Position numbers and translations under genes: made by a program
In this document: positions 41,876-55,184 of the stretch, piece after piece
How positions within the stretch are numbered: the first letter of the stretch is position 1
Layout of the letters: every line of letters begins with the position of its first letter
The notes under the pieces: generated by a model
Database searches by the model: none
The model's input: only the letters and a program-made list of their open reading frames with translations
Told to the model about the DNA's origin: nothing
Source of the DNA: Tubiluchus corallicola
Lineage: Eukaryota; Priapulida; Priapulimorpha; Priapulimorphida; Tubiluchidae
Length of the DNA: 64,000 nucleotides
Assembly (NCBI GenBank): GCA_030141605.1
Contig: JAQGDQ010000181.1
Coordinates: 62,001-126,000, forward strand
Direction: 5' to 3'

Positions 41876-44800
41876 CCTATTAGTCTTGGCAGCTGAGAAA
41901 AATTGCAATTCTACGAATTTTATTTCAGCATATAGCTACTGAGTATGCATTATGTTATTGAACGCTTTGCTTATTAAGTGTAGATTCAGATTAGATTCTA
42001 TTAGAAAAAAAGAAAATCGGTCTATTTTAATTACTGGCAACAGCCCAATGACTAATTTATGAACACGGGATAGCATAGTGATCAGCCAAGAAATGACAAG
42101 CTTTAATATGCTGCGGAATGCAGAAACAAGGATCAATTTCCAAATATGACAGATACATACAACTCGAGGAACCTAAATGAAAATCAAATGTGACACACAA
42201 GGTGAGCCGATACAAAGATTACATGATCATCAAATCAGCAATGACAGGAACCTTTATCAGTCGAAAAACTACGAAATTAGTCAGTTTCATGAACTAGCTA
42301 CCACAGTCGATCAATTGACACAACTGTAGCTTGACTTTTTACCTATAAACTGATAGAAATCTCGAGGTAGCAGCTGGCACAAATGTATCGAGATTGGATA
42401 GTAAATCACTCGACATTATATAAACTTTCAATAGCTCATACGACCCTCCAGCGATAGCCTGCCTGATGCAATATTGAAGCTCAAAAGTCCGAGTGTAGAC
42501 AGTAATGATAAGAGCTGAGGCAGTGTGTGTGTCGCAAACTGATTCTTTTAAAACTGGCGATTAAAAATTGATCATAATTGTATACGTAATTAAAAAGAAT
42601 GCCTTTAACTGTATCCATTGTTAGCAGTGTACATCCATTTTTTATCAGTCGTTTTTTCTAAACAATACAAAAGTGGATGTCATGGGGCGCCAAAGGATAA
42701 TAACCACAAAAAACCAACTTACAAAGAACAATTTGTTAATTCAATGGTATCATTTTTACTTGCAGGACAGTGGCATAATAACAGAACAAACCCTTTGGTT
42801 GTTAAAGTGCCATGTATAGACGAGAGGTCCAGTTAAGCCGTGAAACCTTGTGAAATTATACTGATAATCACCAGCTTAATTATGCAGTGATTCCTTTAAT
42901 TAAGTTTTCTGAAATTATATCCATTTGGTTGTAGTGTACCTCCGCGTGTATGCAATGAACTAATATTCTTTTACACGTTTATAGGCATAGATAATCTAGA
43001 AATCAAAATTGAATGTGTCATAAAAAGTGAAAAGGGAAGTGGCCAGAAGAAGAGAAGTGAAAAAATTTAATGAAATTTGGATATATAATTATTGTAAATT
43101 GCCATTGTAATTTTGACGAGCTGTATGCCATGTGTATGTGCACAAGAATTTTTCCTTTTTCATTACGCTTTCCTGCTATTCTTGAGATTTTTACACAGTT
43201 TTGCAAGCCTGTGGGATCTTGCCAAAAGCAGAGCTTATTTAAACTTAATGTAGATGTGGGTAGCGGTACTGGAATCTGCTCAACATCAAGGATTCCAGCC
43301 AGATATTGCTGTAATGACAGGGTGACCGTGCTTTTATACACTCGCAAAAATATGCATCTTTCCCTAACTAGTTAATGGGACACTATGGATGACAATACTA
43401 CTCAAAAGGCAGTTTTTCCGACTAATAACCATCCATTTAATAACCAGGTCTGGCACTGCTTCATTTACGTAGCCAAATGTAACTAGCGATCACTCGGGTA
43501 TCCCTCCATTATGCAATTTGTTTCTAATTCTTTGTAAACCTCTTGTACGAAACACTCAACTTCCCAAGACATCATTGTAAAATGACATTATATGAAAACA
43601 TTTTCTACCCCTCACAACAGCGTTTTTGTAAATTACGCAAGTTTGAAAAAATCAGATTGTACAATCGTACCACGCATTCTATGCAGGTCATAATGCCAAC
43701 TTCTGCCGTGTCCTTAAAAGTTACTGACTGAAGATACATGAAGTTAAAACATTTTGCCGCATAGAAGAAGAAACTAAACCCTTATTATCGAGACTTTATC
43801 AAAGCTGCTAAAGTGAAATGTATGAACCTAATACTACCGGCGGCTCTTTACAGTTAATGCAGGTACACACACAAGCAGACTCATAACCAAAAGAGTGAAT
43901 TCAATAGGCTGACAAGATTGTGCTTTCATGGATTTTCTTTTAATCTTTGGCAAGAGTTTTTGCCCGCAGTGACACAGAGAGAGACTTCATTGTCATCAAG
44001 CTGCAGTGACTTATTGAGACGACGAGGCGGAAAAATAACACAGAATTGATGAAATATTGAACAATGGCGATATGGTTAAAGAAACGTCACACCAGAGGGC
44101 ATTGTGTACAATAGACGCCGACGGGGGTAATAAACAACATCTTTACTCGTGCGTTTTAGGTTTTAGATGCCTTTGTATCCTTCTCTTCACTCTAACATTA
44201 CAGGTGTCGGGAAAGTTTTCGCAAATCAGTGTTCAAGTTTTCGCCTTTCGCTGTTAAAGCTGTGCTTCGGTATGTTACAAGTTTCCGCTTTTTGCGGTTT
44301 GAGTTTTTTTACCGTGTTTTGCGAGTTCATTATGTAATGTTCTTATTTCTCTAATATTCTTATTGCCTAGTGTTCTTCCATAGCAGCAACAAAGATGGCG
44401 CAATAACGGACGAGTGCGACCTCTATACCGCCATTTCTAAGACTGACTATAGCCACTTTACAATTGTTATAAGCACACTAATTTGTGGCGAAAGTGCAGC
44501 GATAACAAATTAAATTTTGTCAAGATGGCACCAGACACAAATTAAATTAGTTTGGCTTACACTGGTCTGATTTTGACACACAAAGTTTAAAATATATAGC
44601 ATAGTAAAATTTATTAAACAGAAACGTGTCTGAACAAGTTTCAATATGCCAACGTCTGAAAAATGGGTTTTTCACATTTTTGAAATTCATGTTGACACAT
44701 ACACAGTTGATGTGGATAACATTTAGGGCAATATTTTCAAACTGTTTACTGTAAACTTAATTTGATTTTCCGGGTTGTACAGGTAAGATTTCAAGAAACC

Positions 44801-45680
44801 TGGGTCGAATGGAAAGTGAGGTGTACGTCGCAACTTAAATAACCATTATTTATCATTTACCATGCAAAACTCTTCAAACTCTGACACCGCGCACGATACC
44901 TCATTTATACGATTCTGAATACCGCATTTACCCAGATCAAAGATGGACAAGTCTTTGATATCACTTTCCCAGACTAACAACCTGTCTAATCTTAGCAAAT
45001 TAATTATGCACGAACGTACAAAGATCGCAATGATCAATGTGGAGACGCAGGATAGATATTACATAGACCAATTTGTCAAGCACAATGAGATGCGTATCCT
45101 AATTAATTGTGAAAGATGAAGCCAGGTTTCAGCTTCTCATTAAACCTGGGTTGCATTGGTTTGATTAATTAAAACTGCAGTTAAATTTAAATCAACGTTA
45201 CCATTCTTTCCATGTCATAAAGTCGAAGCATTTTCTTTAGTTAATCAGTAAAAACATCAGATAAAATAAAAGCTAAGCGTATGCGATTATATCAATGACA
45301 ATATTTTTATGTGAATTCAACTCAAATTACGAAAACTTTATATCTGACTATACATTTTCACATTAATTAAAACAGTGCTGTTTTCTTTAATCATTAATTC
45401 ATACAAATGGGCCAGCTATTATTTTTCAACGGTCATTCACAATGGCTATACATTTACTAATTAATTTTTCAATGCATAATATACTAAAAATTATCAAAAT
45501 CTTACATAAAAAACATTGTGCATGCTGATCATGATAATCTACCTACCAATAGGTAGTTCATGTTTACCTAGGTCAAAGTGCTTTCACGTTTGATACAAAT
45601 GACATCATTGACACGCAACTAATCTTTTTGTATTGCACATCTTGTATAATAAAATGGTAATTTGTACAACGTGTATGTGT

Positions 45681-45845
45681 TTATTAGCTTTTAAACTGAC
45701 CCTACTTCTGATGGTTACGTTTACGATATTTCTTATTTTGAAAAATGTATAATTGTTAACCGTCTGCTTATTAGCTTTTAAATTGACCCTACATGTGAAA
45801 GTTATGTTTCCGACATTTCTTATTTTTTAAAATGTTTTATAATTT
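45681..45845. repeat. Two diverged copies of a unit of about 91 bases
   Basis: TTAGCTTTTAAACTGACCCT at 45681 and TTAGCTTTTAAATTGACCCT at about 45772 start two segments that stay alignable through TTTACGATATTTCTTATTTT and TTTCCGACATTTCTTATTTT. Confidence 0.85.
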
Positions 45846-46419
45846 ACAGCACGCTAGATATATATAATATGTTAATATAAGTAATATATATAAATTTAGA
45901 TATATCAAATGACATTTATGTACTTAATTACAAAAGATACTGTCCAATACACATACAATAACTATATGCAGTGACTGTGTATATTGTATGAAGACAATGT
46001 TGTTTAAATACAATATATACCACATACTATCTATAAAAAATTATACTGTAATACTGATAATAATGACATTATGGCAACACAAAAAAACTAAAGCAAATGA
46101 AAATATACAAACACACACAGCCTGGGCAGTCAATTTGAACAAATTTATGTCAGTGTCTCACAGCATACCGATGTGGTGTCAAAAAGCAAATCCAATCGAT
46201 TGCTGTAGCTCTAACATTAGTAATACACGTTGATGTTGATTAAATTGTAATAAATTTTACAGCTGATTAGAAACAAATTCATCCTCATCATAACTACAAG
46301 ACAGCTCTTTATTGGCAGCTGAGTCACACTTGCGTATTGATCTGTACAAGTGACACATATTTAAATTTCATCGATATTATTCAATTTGTGAACACAAGGC
46401 TCATTTTATGACCAGTTTT

Positions 46420-46680
46420 ATGTGATTCAGCAACAGAAAAGCAACAGTCGCAATGAGCTAACAAGGAATTTCCGGGCGCTCGATCCGACCTCGTTATCCG
46501 GCAAGGATCGGCGTAATCCGTCGAATTTAAATTCGATTGTGTGTCGAGTTTATTACCAGCTGCATGATCCGCGGTTCATATTGCATAGCGATCTCGGATT
46601 TCGACAGATTTCCAACCGAACCGTTCCGACCGTAGACGATTTAACTCTACGGTGTTTTCTTTGATTAGCGAGATATTGGC
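46420..46680. promoter_or_regulatory. CpG-dense block in AT-rich intron, candidate enhancer
   Basis: I count about 29 CpG in about 260 bases (for example CCGGGCGCTCGATCCGACCT, AGGATCGGCGTAATCCGTCG, AACCGAACCGTTCCGACCG). Flanking sequence has almost none. Recurrent words are GATCCG, TCGAATTT and CCG-CCG pairs. A plus-strand frame stays open (46422-46664) but begins with GTG and resembles no protein known to me. Confidence 0.4.
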
Positions 46681-47108
46681 GAGCAGAACAACCGTAGATA
46701 CGAGTACTATTAAAATCTAAATATTACATGTACAAAAGTGATAAGGTATCGAGTAAACTTCCAATAATATCCCAAAAATAAGTAAAATGAATAATAATAT
46801 ATGCTAACTAATGAAGCATTTTATTCACAATAGTCCAATATAGAGTTTTTCACGATCACTAAGGAAAGGATCTATATGAAGGTTTGTACCAAAGTACCAT
46901 TATAATCATAAGGTACCTAATGCATTCATCGTTATTCTCAACTAAACTTAGTCAAAATATTTGCAACTGTAACTCAGAATATTAGCAAAAGTCACAATTA
47001 CTTTATTGAAATTTAGTGTCTAAAGTCAAAAATCCATTACACGTTATAGCAAAGCAGCACTTTATTACCTATATCCAACTTTTTTACCATTTCCGAAATG
47101 TAACGGAG

Positions 47109-47207
47109 TCTACATATAAAATCATTGTAATGGAGTATATGTAGGAACGATTACATGTACTCCATTACATCCTACATATCCTCCATTACATGGATTTTAT
47201 ACGTAGA
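47109..47207. other. Near-perfect inverted repeat with 37-base arms
   Basis: The left arm 47109-47145 (TCTACATATAAAATCATTG, TAATGGAGTATATGTAGG) pairs with 47171-47207 with four mismatches. The loop is 25 bases. A further partial copy of the word CCTACATATAAAATC follows at about 47223. A transcript on either strand would fold into a long hairpin. It could be a tiny foldback element or hairpin RNA precursor. Confidence 0.5.
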
Positions 47208-48033
47208 TTCCATTATATGTATCCTACATATAAAATCTCTGCAATCGCCAGATATATCATACCAAAGCTTAGTCATAACTTCTCAAAGAAAACAAAGCCA
47301 CGTCAATTCGCAGTCAGATCACCAACCAGGCATAAACCAAATCTACGTAATACAACTGACTTTAGACTCACGGAAGCACGTTCTTAACAACTGCAACTTA
47401 ACAACTGGAAAATTTCAATTGATCAAAATTACTTATCTAGTAAAATTACTATCGAGATTTTAGTGACGAGAGATCTCAATTCTAACACTCGATTTAATTC
47501 GGAATTTCGTGATTAGCTGACATAGTTGATCTGGCTATCACTTCACAAGAACAAGCTCAGTAGCGCCATAAATTTGCGCGAAATTTTACATAATGATTAA
47601 AACACACTGCGTGGCCTGTGGTCAAGTTAAAAGAAGTTTATGTAACAAAAATAGTTATCTCAACAATTGGAAGCAACAACGATCAACCTACTACGCAACA
47701 ATAGTTATTTGTGGTTAATACTCATCGAATCAAAATTATTAGTAGATATTAACTCTCGATGCCTTAACAATTAACGCGATATCTTAAAATCAAAAAAAGG
47801 ATTTAAAGAACCTGCAGTTATTAAATTCTGAAACCGCAAAAAAGAAAGCAATGAAAGCAAATGTGAAAATGAAAAAGTGAAAAAGTCAGAAGTGAACCAA
47901 GAACCCTTGAATTGCAAAACCAACATGGTCTAAAGTGCCAAGATGTTGTACTTAGAATCCAAGGTCTATGGTTCAAGCTTAGATTCAGTCTTGAGTTTTT
48001 TGCCTTTCGGCTAAATAAGGTTTCAAATATTTT

Positions 48034-48120
48034 AAGAAAAGATTAGATTAAATTAGATTAGATTACATTAGATTATATTACTTTAAATTAGAGTAGAGTA
48101 GAGTAGTTTGGATTAGATAA
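48034..48120. repeat. Degenerate TTAGA pentamer repeat
   Basis: Recurrent AGATTAGATTA, AAATTAGATTAGATTACATT and AGAGTAGAGTAG words. A shorter related run (TTAGATTAGATTAGATTAC) occurs near 59729. Confidence 0.8.
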
Positions 48121-48459
48121 AAAATCCTAATAATTTTCAAATTAAAATCGCATGAAAAATTGAAATCTCTTCATCTGTTGAAAAAGTATTGAATCAGAAA
48201 TATACCCGTGTTTATGAAGCAATTATAACGTATGCAGTACGCAAGCACGTACATCTTTATGCCCAATTATGAATACTTGTACATGCATGACTACAAATAC
48301 AGAAATCTAAACATTGCAGGTAGTCAAACTTTAAATTTAATTTTTCTAAATCTTAAAGAGCATTCCACAAAGGCTAGGCAGAGAACAAAGACTCCTTGAA
48401 GGAGTGTCAATCACGTTCACATATTTGACAAGTTTTTGTGCATACACCAGTCCTGAGAC

Positions 48460-48746
48460 AGCTGCTGCTGATTTACTTTTAACATACATTCACTAATGAT
48501 ATCCTGAATTGGACGTTTTTTGCATAAACACCATGAAATTGCACCAATGTTGACTTTAAATGGTAGGAAAACAATGCAATTCAACCAGGTAGGTGCCAGC
48601 ACTAAAGGACGCCAGGAATCACTAAACAAGTGAACACGGTTAATATTACAAACAGAAGCAATTGCAAAAGAATCTGATGCAAAGGTTACGTGCTGAATAA
48701 ACGTGCAAAAAATGAGTGGAACATTTAGGTTATCGAAAATTGGCAA
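48460..48746 (-). pseudogene. Possible decayed protein fragment with cyclin-fold-like spacing
   Basis: A minus-strand open stretch reads SDSFAIASVCNINRVH, then FSDSWRPLVLAPTWL and FLPFKVNIGAISWC. The order (ser-asp helix, IxR, trp-arg helix, small-residue helix, LxxxFKV) recalls the cyclin box of Y-type/PHO80-like cyclins. There is no start codon in place, no splice-bounded exon and no other cyclin part nearby. A retrocopy fragment or pure chance are both possible, and I rate the assignment low. Confidence 0.2.
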
Positions 48747-49817
48747 ATAGCAAAGTTACAGCAAATTTTAGAAAGGTACCACCTCCCTCCCCGTTCAGGT
48801 TCGCTTTGGATAATGAATTCACGCAGTTTTTATCACTTTTTGCCGGGTCTGTTAAACAAATTTGGAAATTACTCAATGTTGTTTTAAACTGCAGCCGTGA
48901 GTTGATCGTCCACAGTTCTCCTCTCCCATCAAACAAAAGCCCGTCGCGGACGATTCTCTTCCCCGCCCGAATTATTAATAACCGTCATTGTACCACCGCC
49001 AACGTCAACACAATCCGGCACATCACGCATAATCGACGGGCTTTGCTATCAATAAATACCCGCAATTTTTTGCCTAGACGAATAGAAATATTTGTTTTTG
49101 TTGGTTTTACTGGTATCTCACCGTCGTGCACTGATGGCTACCTGTGTTTACCTATGCTAGGGCTGCTGTTATGCTTGGAGGTGTGATCAGTGGTGGGCAA
49201 ACCAGAGGAATGTTATGAAATGCTGGGCGCATATTATTGCATTAATAATCGCGGGGTATGGATATGAATACATTACAAATGATTTCAATGCTCCCGGGGG
49301 ATTCAAGGCAGGAGGGACAATTGGTCCTCCGCGTTGTCGCCTCTTCTGGCACACCTGTTCCTCGGGAGAGGGATTGTGGGATTGCGCAAACATTAGGTCT
49401 GATATAGATTCGACACAGTGTTTGAATAAGCCTGTCAGATAATGATTGTTACAAATCGATGAAGAATGTGATGAGAAAAAACAGTTTTATCCACGTTAAA
49501 AGGATCCGGAGGGCAGAGTGAATGACAGTGAAAACAAGTCACTGATGTTTCGATTAAATTTAAGAAAAGAAATTGATTGATCTACGCACACGGACAATTG
49601 CGACAACTCTACAAACCACCAGTATTTGCAAACAGTGCTACGAAAGTATATACTCAATTTCAAACACTTAGGAACTTTATGACAATGTGAGGCAACGGAA
49701 GTTACCCACAAAAATACATTCGATAACTCTACTTTGTCAAATTTTTTGAATTCCATTGAAGCACAAATGGAAGATTTTGTCTGAAAAAAAATCTCACTAA
49801 CAAGTTTTAACTTTTAG

Positions 49818-50288
49818 CCCAATGTTTAGCCCCATAATACATAGCCCAATGTTTAGCCCCACTATACATAGCCCAATGTTTAGCTCCACTATACACAGTC
49901 CAATGTTTAGCTCCACTATACACAGTCCAATGTTTAGCCCCCTATACATAGCCCAATGTTCAGCCCCACTATACACAGTCCAATGTTTAGCCCCACTATA
50001 CACAGTCCAATGTTTAGCCCCACTATACACAGTCCAATGTTTAGCCCCAATACACACAGTCCAATGTTTAGCCCCACTATACATAGCCCAATGTTTAGCT
50101 CCACTATACATAGTCCAATGTTTAGCCCCACTATACATAGCCCAATGTTTAGCCCCACTATACATAGCCCAATGTTTAGCCCCACTATACATAGCCCAAT
50201 GTTTAGCTCCACTATACATAGTCCAATGTTTAGCCCCACTATACATAGCCCAATGTTTAGCCCCACTATACGTAGCCCAATGTTTAGC
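49818..50288. repeat. 27-base minisatellite, about 17 copies
   Basis: The unit is CCCAATGTTTAGCCCCACTA plus TACATAG, with variants (CAG for TAG, CTCC for CCCC, one unit with an A change and one with a deletion). Since 27 is a multiple of three and the unit lacks stops in several frames, long repetitive open frames appear on both strands. They are artefacts unless shown to be transcribed. Confidence 0.97.
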
Positions 50289-51227
50289 CAAAATACAACA
50301 ATCAGATGTGAAAACACGGCCATTTTAAATAAATGATAAATAAAAGCAAATCTTACAAAACAATAAAGCCTGTATGAAAATCAGACGGGTCATGTACAAA
50401 ACAGATAACCACAAACTGGCACAAAAGAGGCTAATACCTTTAAGTTATACACAAAATATGCATTAATAAAAACAATATAACGCAATGCTTTTAACTCAAC
50501 GGTATGCATATACAATTTTAAATTTCAATACATTATTTAAGTTCGTCAGTGCGATCGCCCCCATCCCGCATTGTTATTTCAAACCAGCCCGTTTCGAGTC
50601 ACTTCTCCTCCATTTACTGCACCATTCTCACGTACCTCTGCATATTATCACAAAGATTTTCTATTTGTCTTTATACCAGGCAATCTGTATAGGTTATGAT
50701 TTCTGGTCACGTCTTCTTTTAATTGCCAAAGAGAATGCGCACAATAGAGCTTCCTCGATGGGAAATAATAATCGACCATTATTATAACTTCTTGATGAAC
50801 TTGAGTCTGTGTTGTTTTCGTTATTATTACAAGGCAGTTTATTGTAGTATTCTGTTCATATTTCTTTACAGCCAGCGATTTTACTGTAAGCAACCGATTA
50901 ACACAATTATCTAAACGCTATTAAGGCACGTATGGAAATTGTGCTGATAGTTCTTATAGATGAGTTTAAATTTCAGGTAAAACTACTTAAGGCGAATGCA
51001 CGCACTTGCAAATTGCAATTTTTCACTTTAAAATTCATGATTTGTCCGTCACTAAGCGTTATAATCTCTGCTTATAGCTTGCATAAGTTCAGATAAATGT
51101 CTTACCCAAATCGCCGTTTTTTTTTAAATTTCTCTGTTTAATGCAATGTAATACATAATACCTCAAAATGGACCTGACTTTTATAATTGCAAGCATTAAT
51201 AGTTATTCGAAAAAAGAACACAAAGAA

Positions 51228-51600
51228 GGAAAAAAGAAAGAAAAGCGAAGAAATATGGAATTTTACTAGAGAAAAGTGAAGAAAATTTGGAATTTTGTTT
51301 TTAGTCAGTTGCATAAACTCGCTCTTCTACAATGAAATCATAAACAATATATATTCCTAAATAAGTTATAGGCTACATATGTATCATGTATACACGCACA
51401 GGACAATACCAATGGAAAGCAGGAAAAAGAACAGCGAAGCTATTTAGAATTTTACTAGAGACAAGTGAAGAAAATTTGGAATTTTGTTTTTAGTCTATTG
51501 CACAAACTCTCTCTTGTACAATGAAATCCTAAATAATATATATTCCTACATAACTTATAGGCTACATATGTATTACGTATGTATGCGCGGGACATACTCA
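51228..51600. repeat. Tandem duplication of about 190 bases
   Basis: Copy 1 starts at about 51228 and copy 2 at about 51418. Both contain GGAATTTTACTAGAG, AAGTGAAGAAAATTTGGAAT, ACAATGAAATC and TTATAGGCTACATATGTAT in the same order, with about a dozen differences. No coding content. Confidence 0.9.
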
Positions 51601-52493
51601 TGTAAAGTAATGAAAACACATGTAGTGATCTCATGAAAGAACTTTACAGTGTAAATAAAATACTATGTAAACGAGGGGTCCTTGCCTGTAACTAGAAAAA
51701 TTCGAAAACCCGGCAAAGTGAGACATTTCATTGCAAATAAGCTTATCTGAAGACCTGAAATTCTAAATAATCCAATCCCGTCATAGAAACGAATTCTGTG
51801 GATCTCAAGAACAAATGCTACATATTAAATAGGAAACGCTGCTTCATATTTCGTGTCTAATAAACAAACAAGCAAATAAGCGTTTATTGTTACATTTAGA
51901 GTGAATAAGCTGCAGGTATACGCTGCAAGGGATGCACACGTAAAGAAAATAACATTAAAATCCTTATCACATCAAATTGCCTATTAAGTGCACGGCTTTA
52001 ATCAACATTTTTTCAATTTGCCATTAGCTTAAATTGTTCGCTTTCTGTTCGACTTTTCAGAAAATTGACGTTAAGCCACACCAGTAATCATCGAATACCC
52101 CAAACCCTGCTCACGCTTGGGAGTTATACAGACGGTGTAGCTTTTTTTATCTCCAACTCTTACGCGTTTTAGTGAGGTACTTCAGCTCCAAAGTACAAGA
52201 TAATCGGGTATTTCATTATAAAAGCATGACGTAACTGTGTTTGAATCAGCTTCTAATGCGATGCCAAACTGGATAAGTAAAAATATGGCGCTGAATTTCA
52301 GTGTGGCTGCCATGCATTTGCACAATATATCTCTGTCACATCTGACACATTTCGCAACTGTCCCTCCCTTCATCATCCATATCACTTCACACTAGCTATT
52401 CTGAAGCTGCAGCTTTGGGCTTCGCAGTAGGCAAATCTTAAACACGAACCTAATTCTTCACACTAGCATTTTAATTCGACAAACTGCATGTGC

Positions 52494-52818
<325 letters not shown>

Positions 52819-53689
52819 AAGTAAGTAATTAAAAGTTTATTTCCAGTCGATTGTTTACATAAAAACACGAGCCATAATGCTCTTTATCGACTATAATTAA
52901 ATTAAAAACCTATAAACCTATATAAATATTTGGCGAAATACACATTAGAATATAGTTATATAAAATGAACAGTCAAATTAGGCAATGGTGATAGGCTAAA
53001 TCTGATTTCATGTAAAAATTAATCATAAAACATCACTTAATTAGTAGCTACTGAGCTTACACAAATAAGTGATCAATCAAATTAGAGAGAAATATAAGGT
53101 TAAACACTGACTTCTACAAAACAATAAAACATACTTAACTACGGCATACAATATTTAATAAAGAAGTTTTATCATCCCACTTATTCAGTTCTTTCAAAAA
53201 ATCTTTTTTGATCTTTTTGCAAGTTTTCTTTTCCAAAAGCTACGGCTCCGAAACGTGGTTCTGTTTAACTTAAAGACTAGAATTTCTATTATCTTATAGT
53301 ATTGTTATCTCAGTATTATTAATGACGGATTATTACGTCACTATCTCATAACTCATTTGAGTAAAAATTGCAACAAATCATTTTGTTTTTCTCTGTTTAA
53401 TGCAGGCGTGCACATGCTGGTTTTTCATAACGATTTTTTCCACTAAAATCACGCTAAAATAAACCGATAATAACAATCCCGTATATAAACCACACAGTCA
53501 CATGTAAAGTGCTTTATGATCAATATATTAATGCTATTATGGTGGCCAATGTGTTACACCAGCAGCACAATTATCCTCTACCTTTATACTATCGATGTTT
53601 TCTTTACATTTACAACATTTCCCTTAATCCATTTCTTTACTCGAGAAATGTTTTGTGGCTTCGCTAACATCATGTAATGAGCATACCAT

Positions 53690-54210
53690 TAACTTTGGCG
53701 TAGATGAAAATAATAATTTATTTCTCCGCAGTAATATATAGACAATCATTAAAAATACTACAAGAAATTATCGTGCGCTCTGTCGCTCTGAGAATACTAA
53801 ACAAGCGAAGTTGTGAGGCGAGTGACGACACAATAAACTTAACTTTGCGCCACATTTCATATTCTGATAGCCCACTGAGGCAGATAATTACGCGTACTCC
53901 TCGTAATTTCGAATTGAAGCAACAATTTGCAGAATCCAAAAATTTGTATATTAATGATTATTCAGTTGAGCAAGTGGAGATGCGGCCACGCAAATTTCTT
54001 GCGCCAAATTTGAACAATGATAATATGTCGCATTACTGAGTTGCGTTCCGTCTCCGTACGTGTCATTTTAACAAGTATACTTGTGAATTTATTTCAGCCT
54101 GTCCAAAATGTTGATGAGTCGGTTAGTTATTATCATGGCATTGCGGAGAGGCGGGGAAGAGATGTGGAATTAAATTTGATTTCAGTTAATTTGGCACTGG
54201 TAATGAGCAT
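53690..54210. promoter_or_regulatory. CpG-richer block, candidate enhancer
   Basis: Moderately rich in CpG with GTCGCTCTGAG, GATAATTACGCGTACTCCTC and ATGCGGCCACGCAAATTTC. Two open frames (53704-54039 plus, 53718-53939 minus) show no recognisable protein and begin or end without splice logic. Regulatory role inferred from composition only. Confidence 0.22.
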
Positions 54211-54339
54211 GTGATTTATTTAATTTAATGCCGGAATGAACACTGTTTGGTCACAGAAAATGTAATTACTTGTCGAAATTTGTATAACTGCGACTTACGT
54301 GGGCCTAATTGACAATATCTGAAATACATAGGTAAAAAA

Positions 54340-54800
54340 CTTGGCAAGAAATTAGGTGTTAACATAAGATTCCGATTATTTAATGCATACGTTATTAGTA
54401 TATTTATGTACAACAATGAAACATGGGGTTTACTCAAAAACAAAATCGATTAATCAAAAAAGCAGATTGATACGTTACAAAGAAGTCTTCTAAGGAAAGT
54501 TTTAAAGATAAGATGACCGTACATAATCAAAAATAACGATTTATACACTAGAACGAAAGCAATTCCTTGGAGTTCAGAAGTCAAGTTCGGAAGACTAAGA
54601 TGGCTAGGACACCTTCTAAGATTACCAAGTGAAAAACCACTATAAGAATAACCTTAGAAGCCTTACATCCTTGCAAAAAAACCATCTGGCAACCCAAAAA
54701 CAACTTGGGTAGCTAAGATAAATAAAGATGTTCAACTTCAACCAAATCAAGCTTTAAGAGTAGAAGAGCTTACACTGTTAACTTCAAATAGGAGTGGATA
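54340..54800 (+). pseudogene. LINE reverse-transcriptase C-terminal remnant
   Basis: In one plus-strand frame broken by several stops, the translation shows FNAYVISIFMYNNETWGL, then QIDTLQRSLLRKVLKIR, then FGRLRWLGHLLRLPS, then PSGNPKTTWVAKINKD. Tyr-Asn-Glu-Thr-Trp, the Arg-Leu-Arg-Trp-Leu-Gly-His box and the Gly-x-Pro-Lys-Thr-Thr-Trp box in this order are hallmarks of the C-terminal end of non-LTR retrotransposon ORF2. At least five in-frame stops and no catalytic RT part show a dead 5'-truncated copy. Confidence 0.85.
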
Positions 54801-55184
54801 AAATGCTCTAATATATATTAATGCCTACAATAGATGGAATGGGAGTTTGAACAAGAGAAAAGCGTTCCATACACATACACATACACTTGTAAGACGCATT
54901 ACTATAAACGATTAACTGTATTAAGACGTATTAATAAATAAAATATAACTTGCCTTTGAGCAAAAATATGTGCATTTTTACGGAGGCCCAATATTAAGCT
55001 TGATTGCTAATTGGTAGAAATTTCATACTTAATAGGCTGCAAATTAAAGTCAAGCACAGAATTGTTTTCGCCTTAACTTCTTTGCTTAGAAAAGGCTTTA
55101 TTTATAGACAAGGCAAATCCACTCGGTGCCCAATATAGAAATGATTTTACATTTCTTAGCAAAAGTGACCTGCTAAATACACTT

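Noticed and set aside
43018-43375. Overlapping 100-109 aa open frames on both strands
   Set aside because: No family recognised, no splice-site framing on the minus strand and no CUX similarity; taken as chance openness.
47925-48005. Fifth SINE copy (GGTCTAAAGTGC and GGTTCAAGCTT words)
   Set aside because: A and B box resemblance is weak and the family body blocks are absent.
48716-49186. 156-residue plus-strand frame
   Set aside because: Begins at GTG, resembles no protein family, and lies in a GC-richer block where long open frames arise more easily.
51100-51145. Possible upstream CUX exon with EFKK-like codons before a GTAAG donor
   Set aside because: The frame has a stop shortly upstream and none of the conserved head residues.
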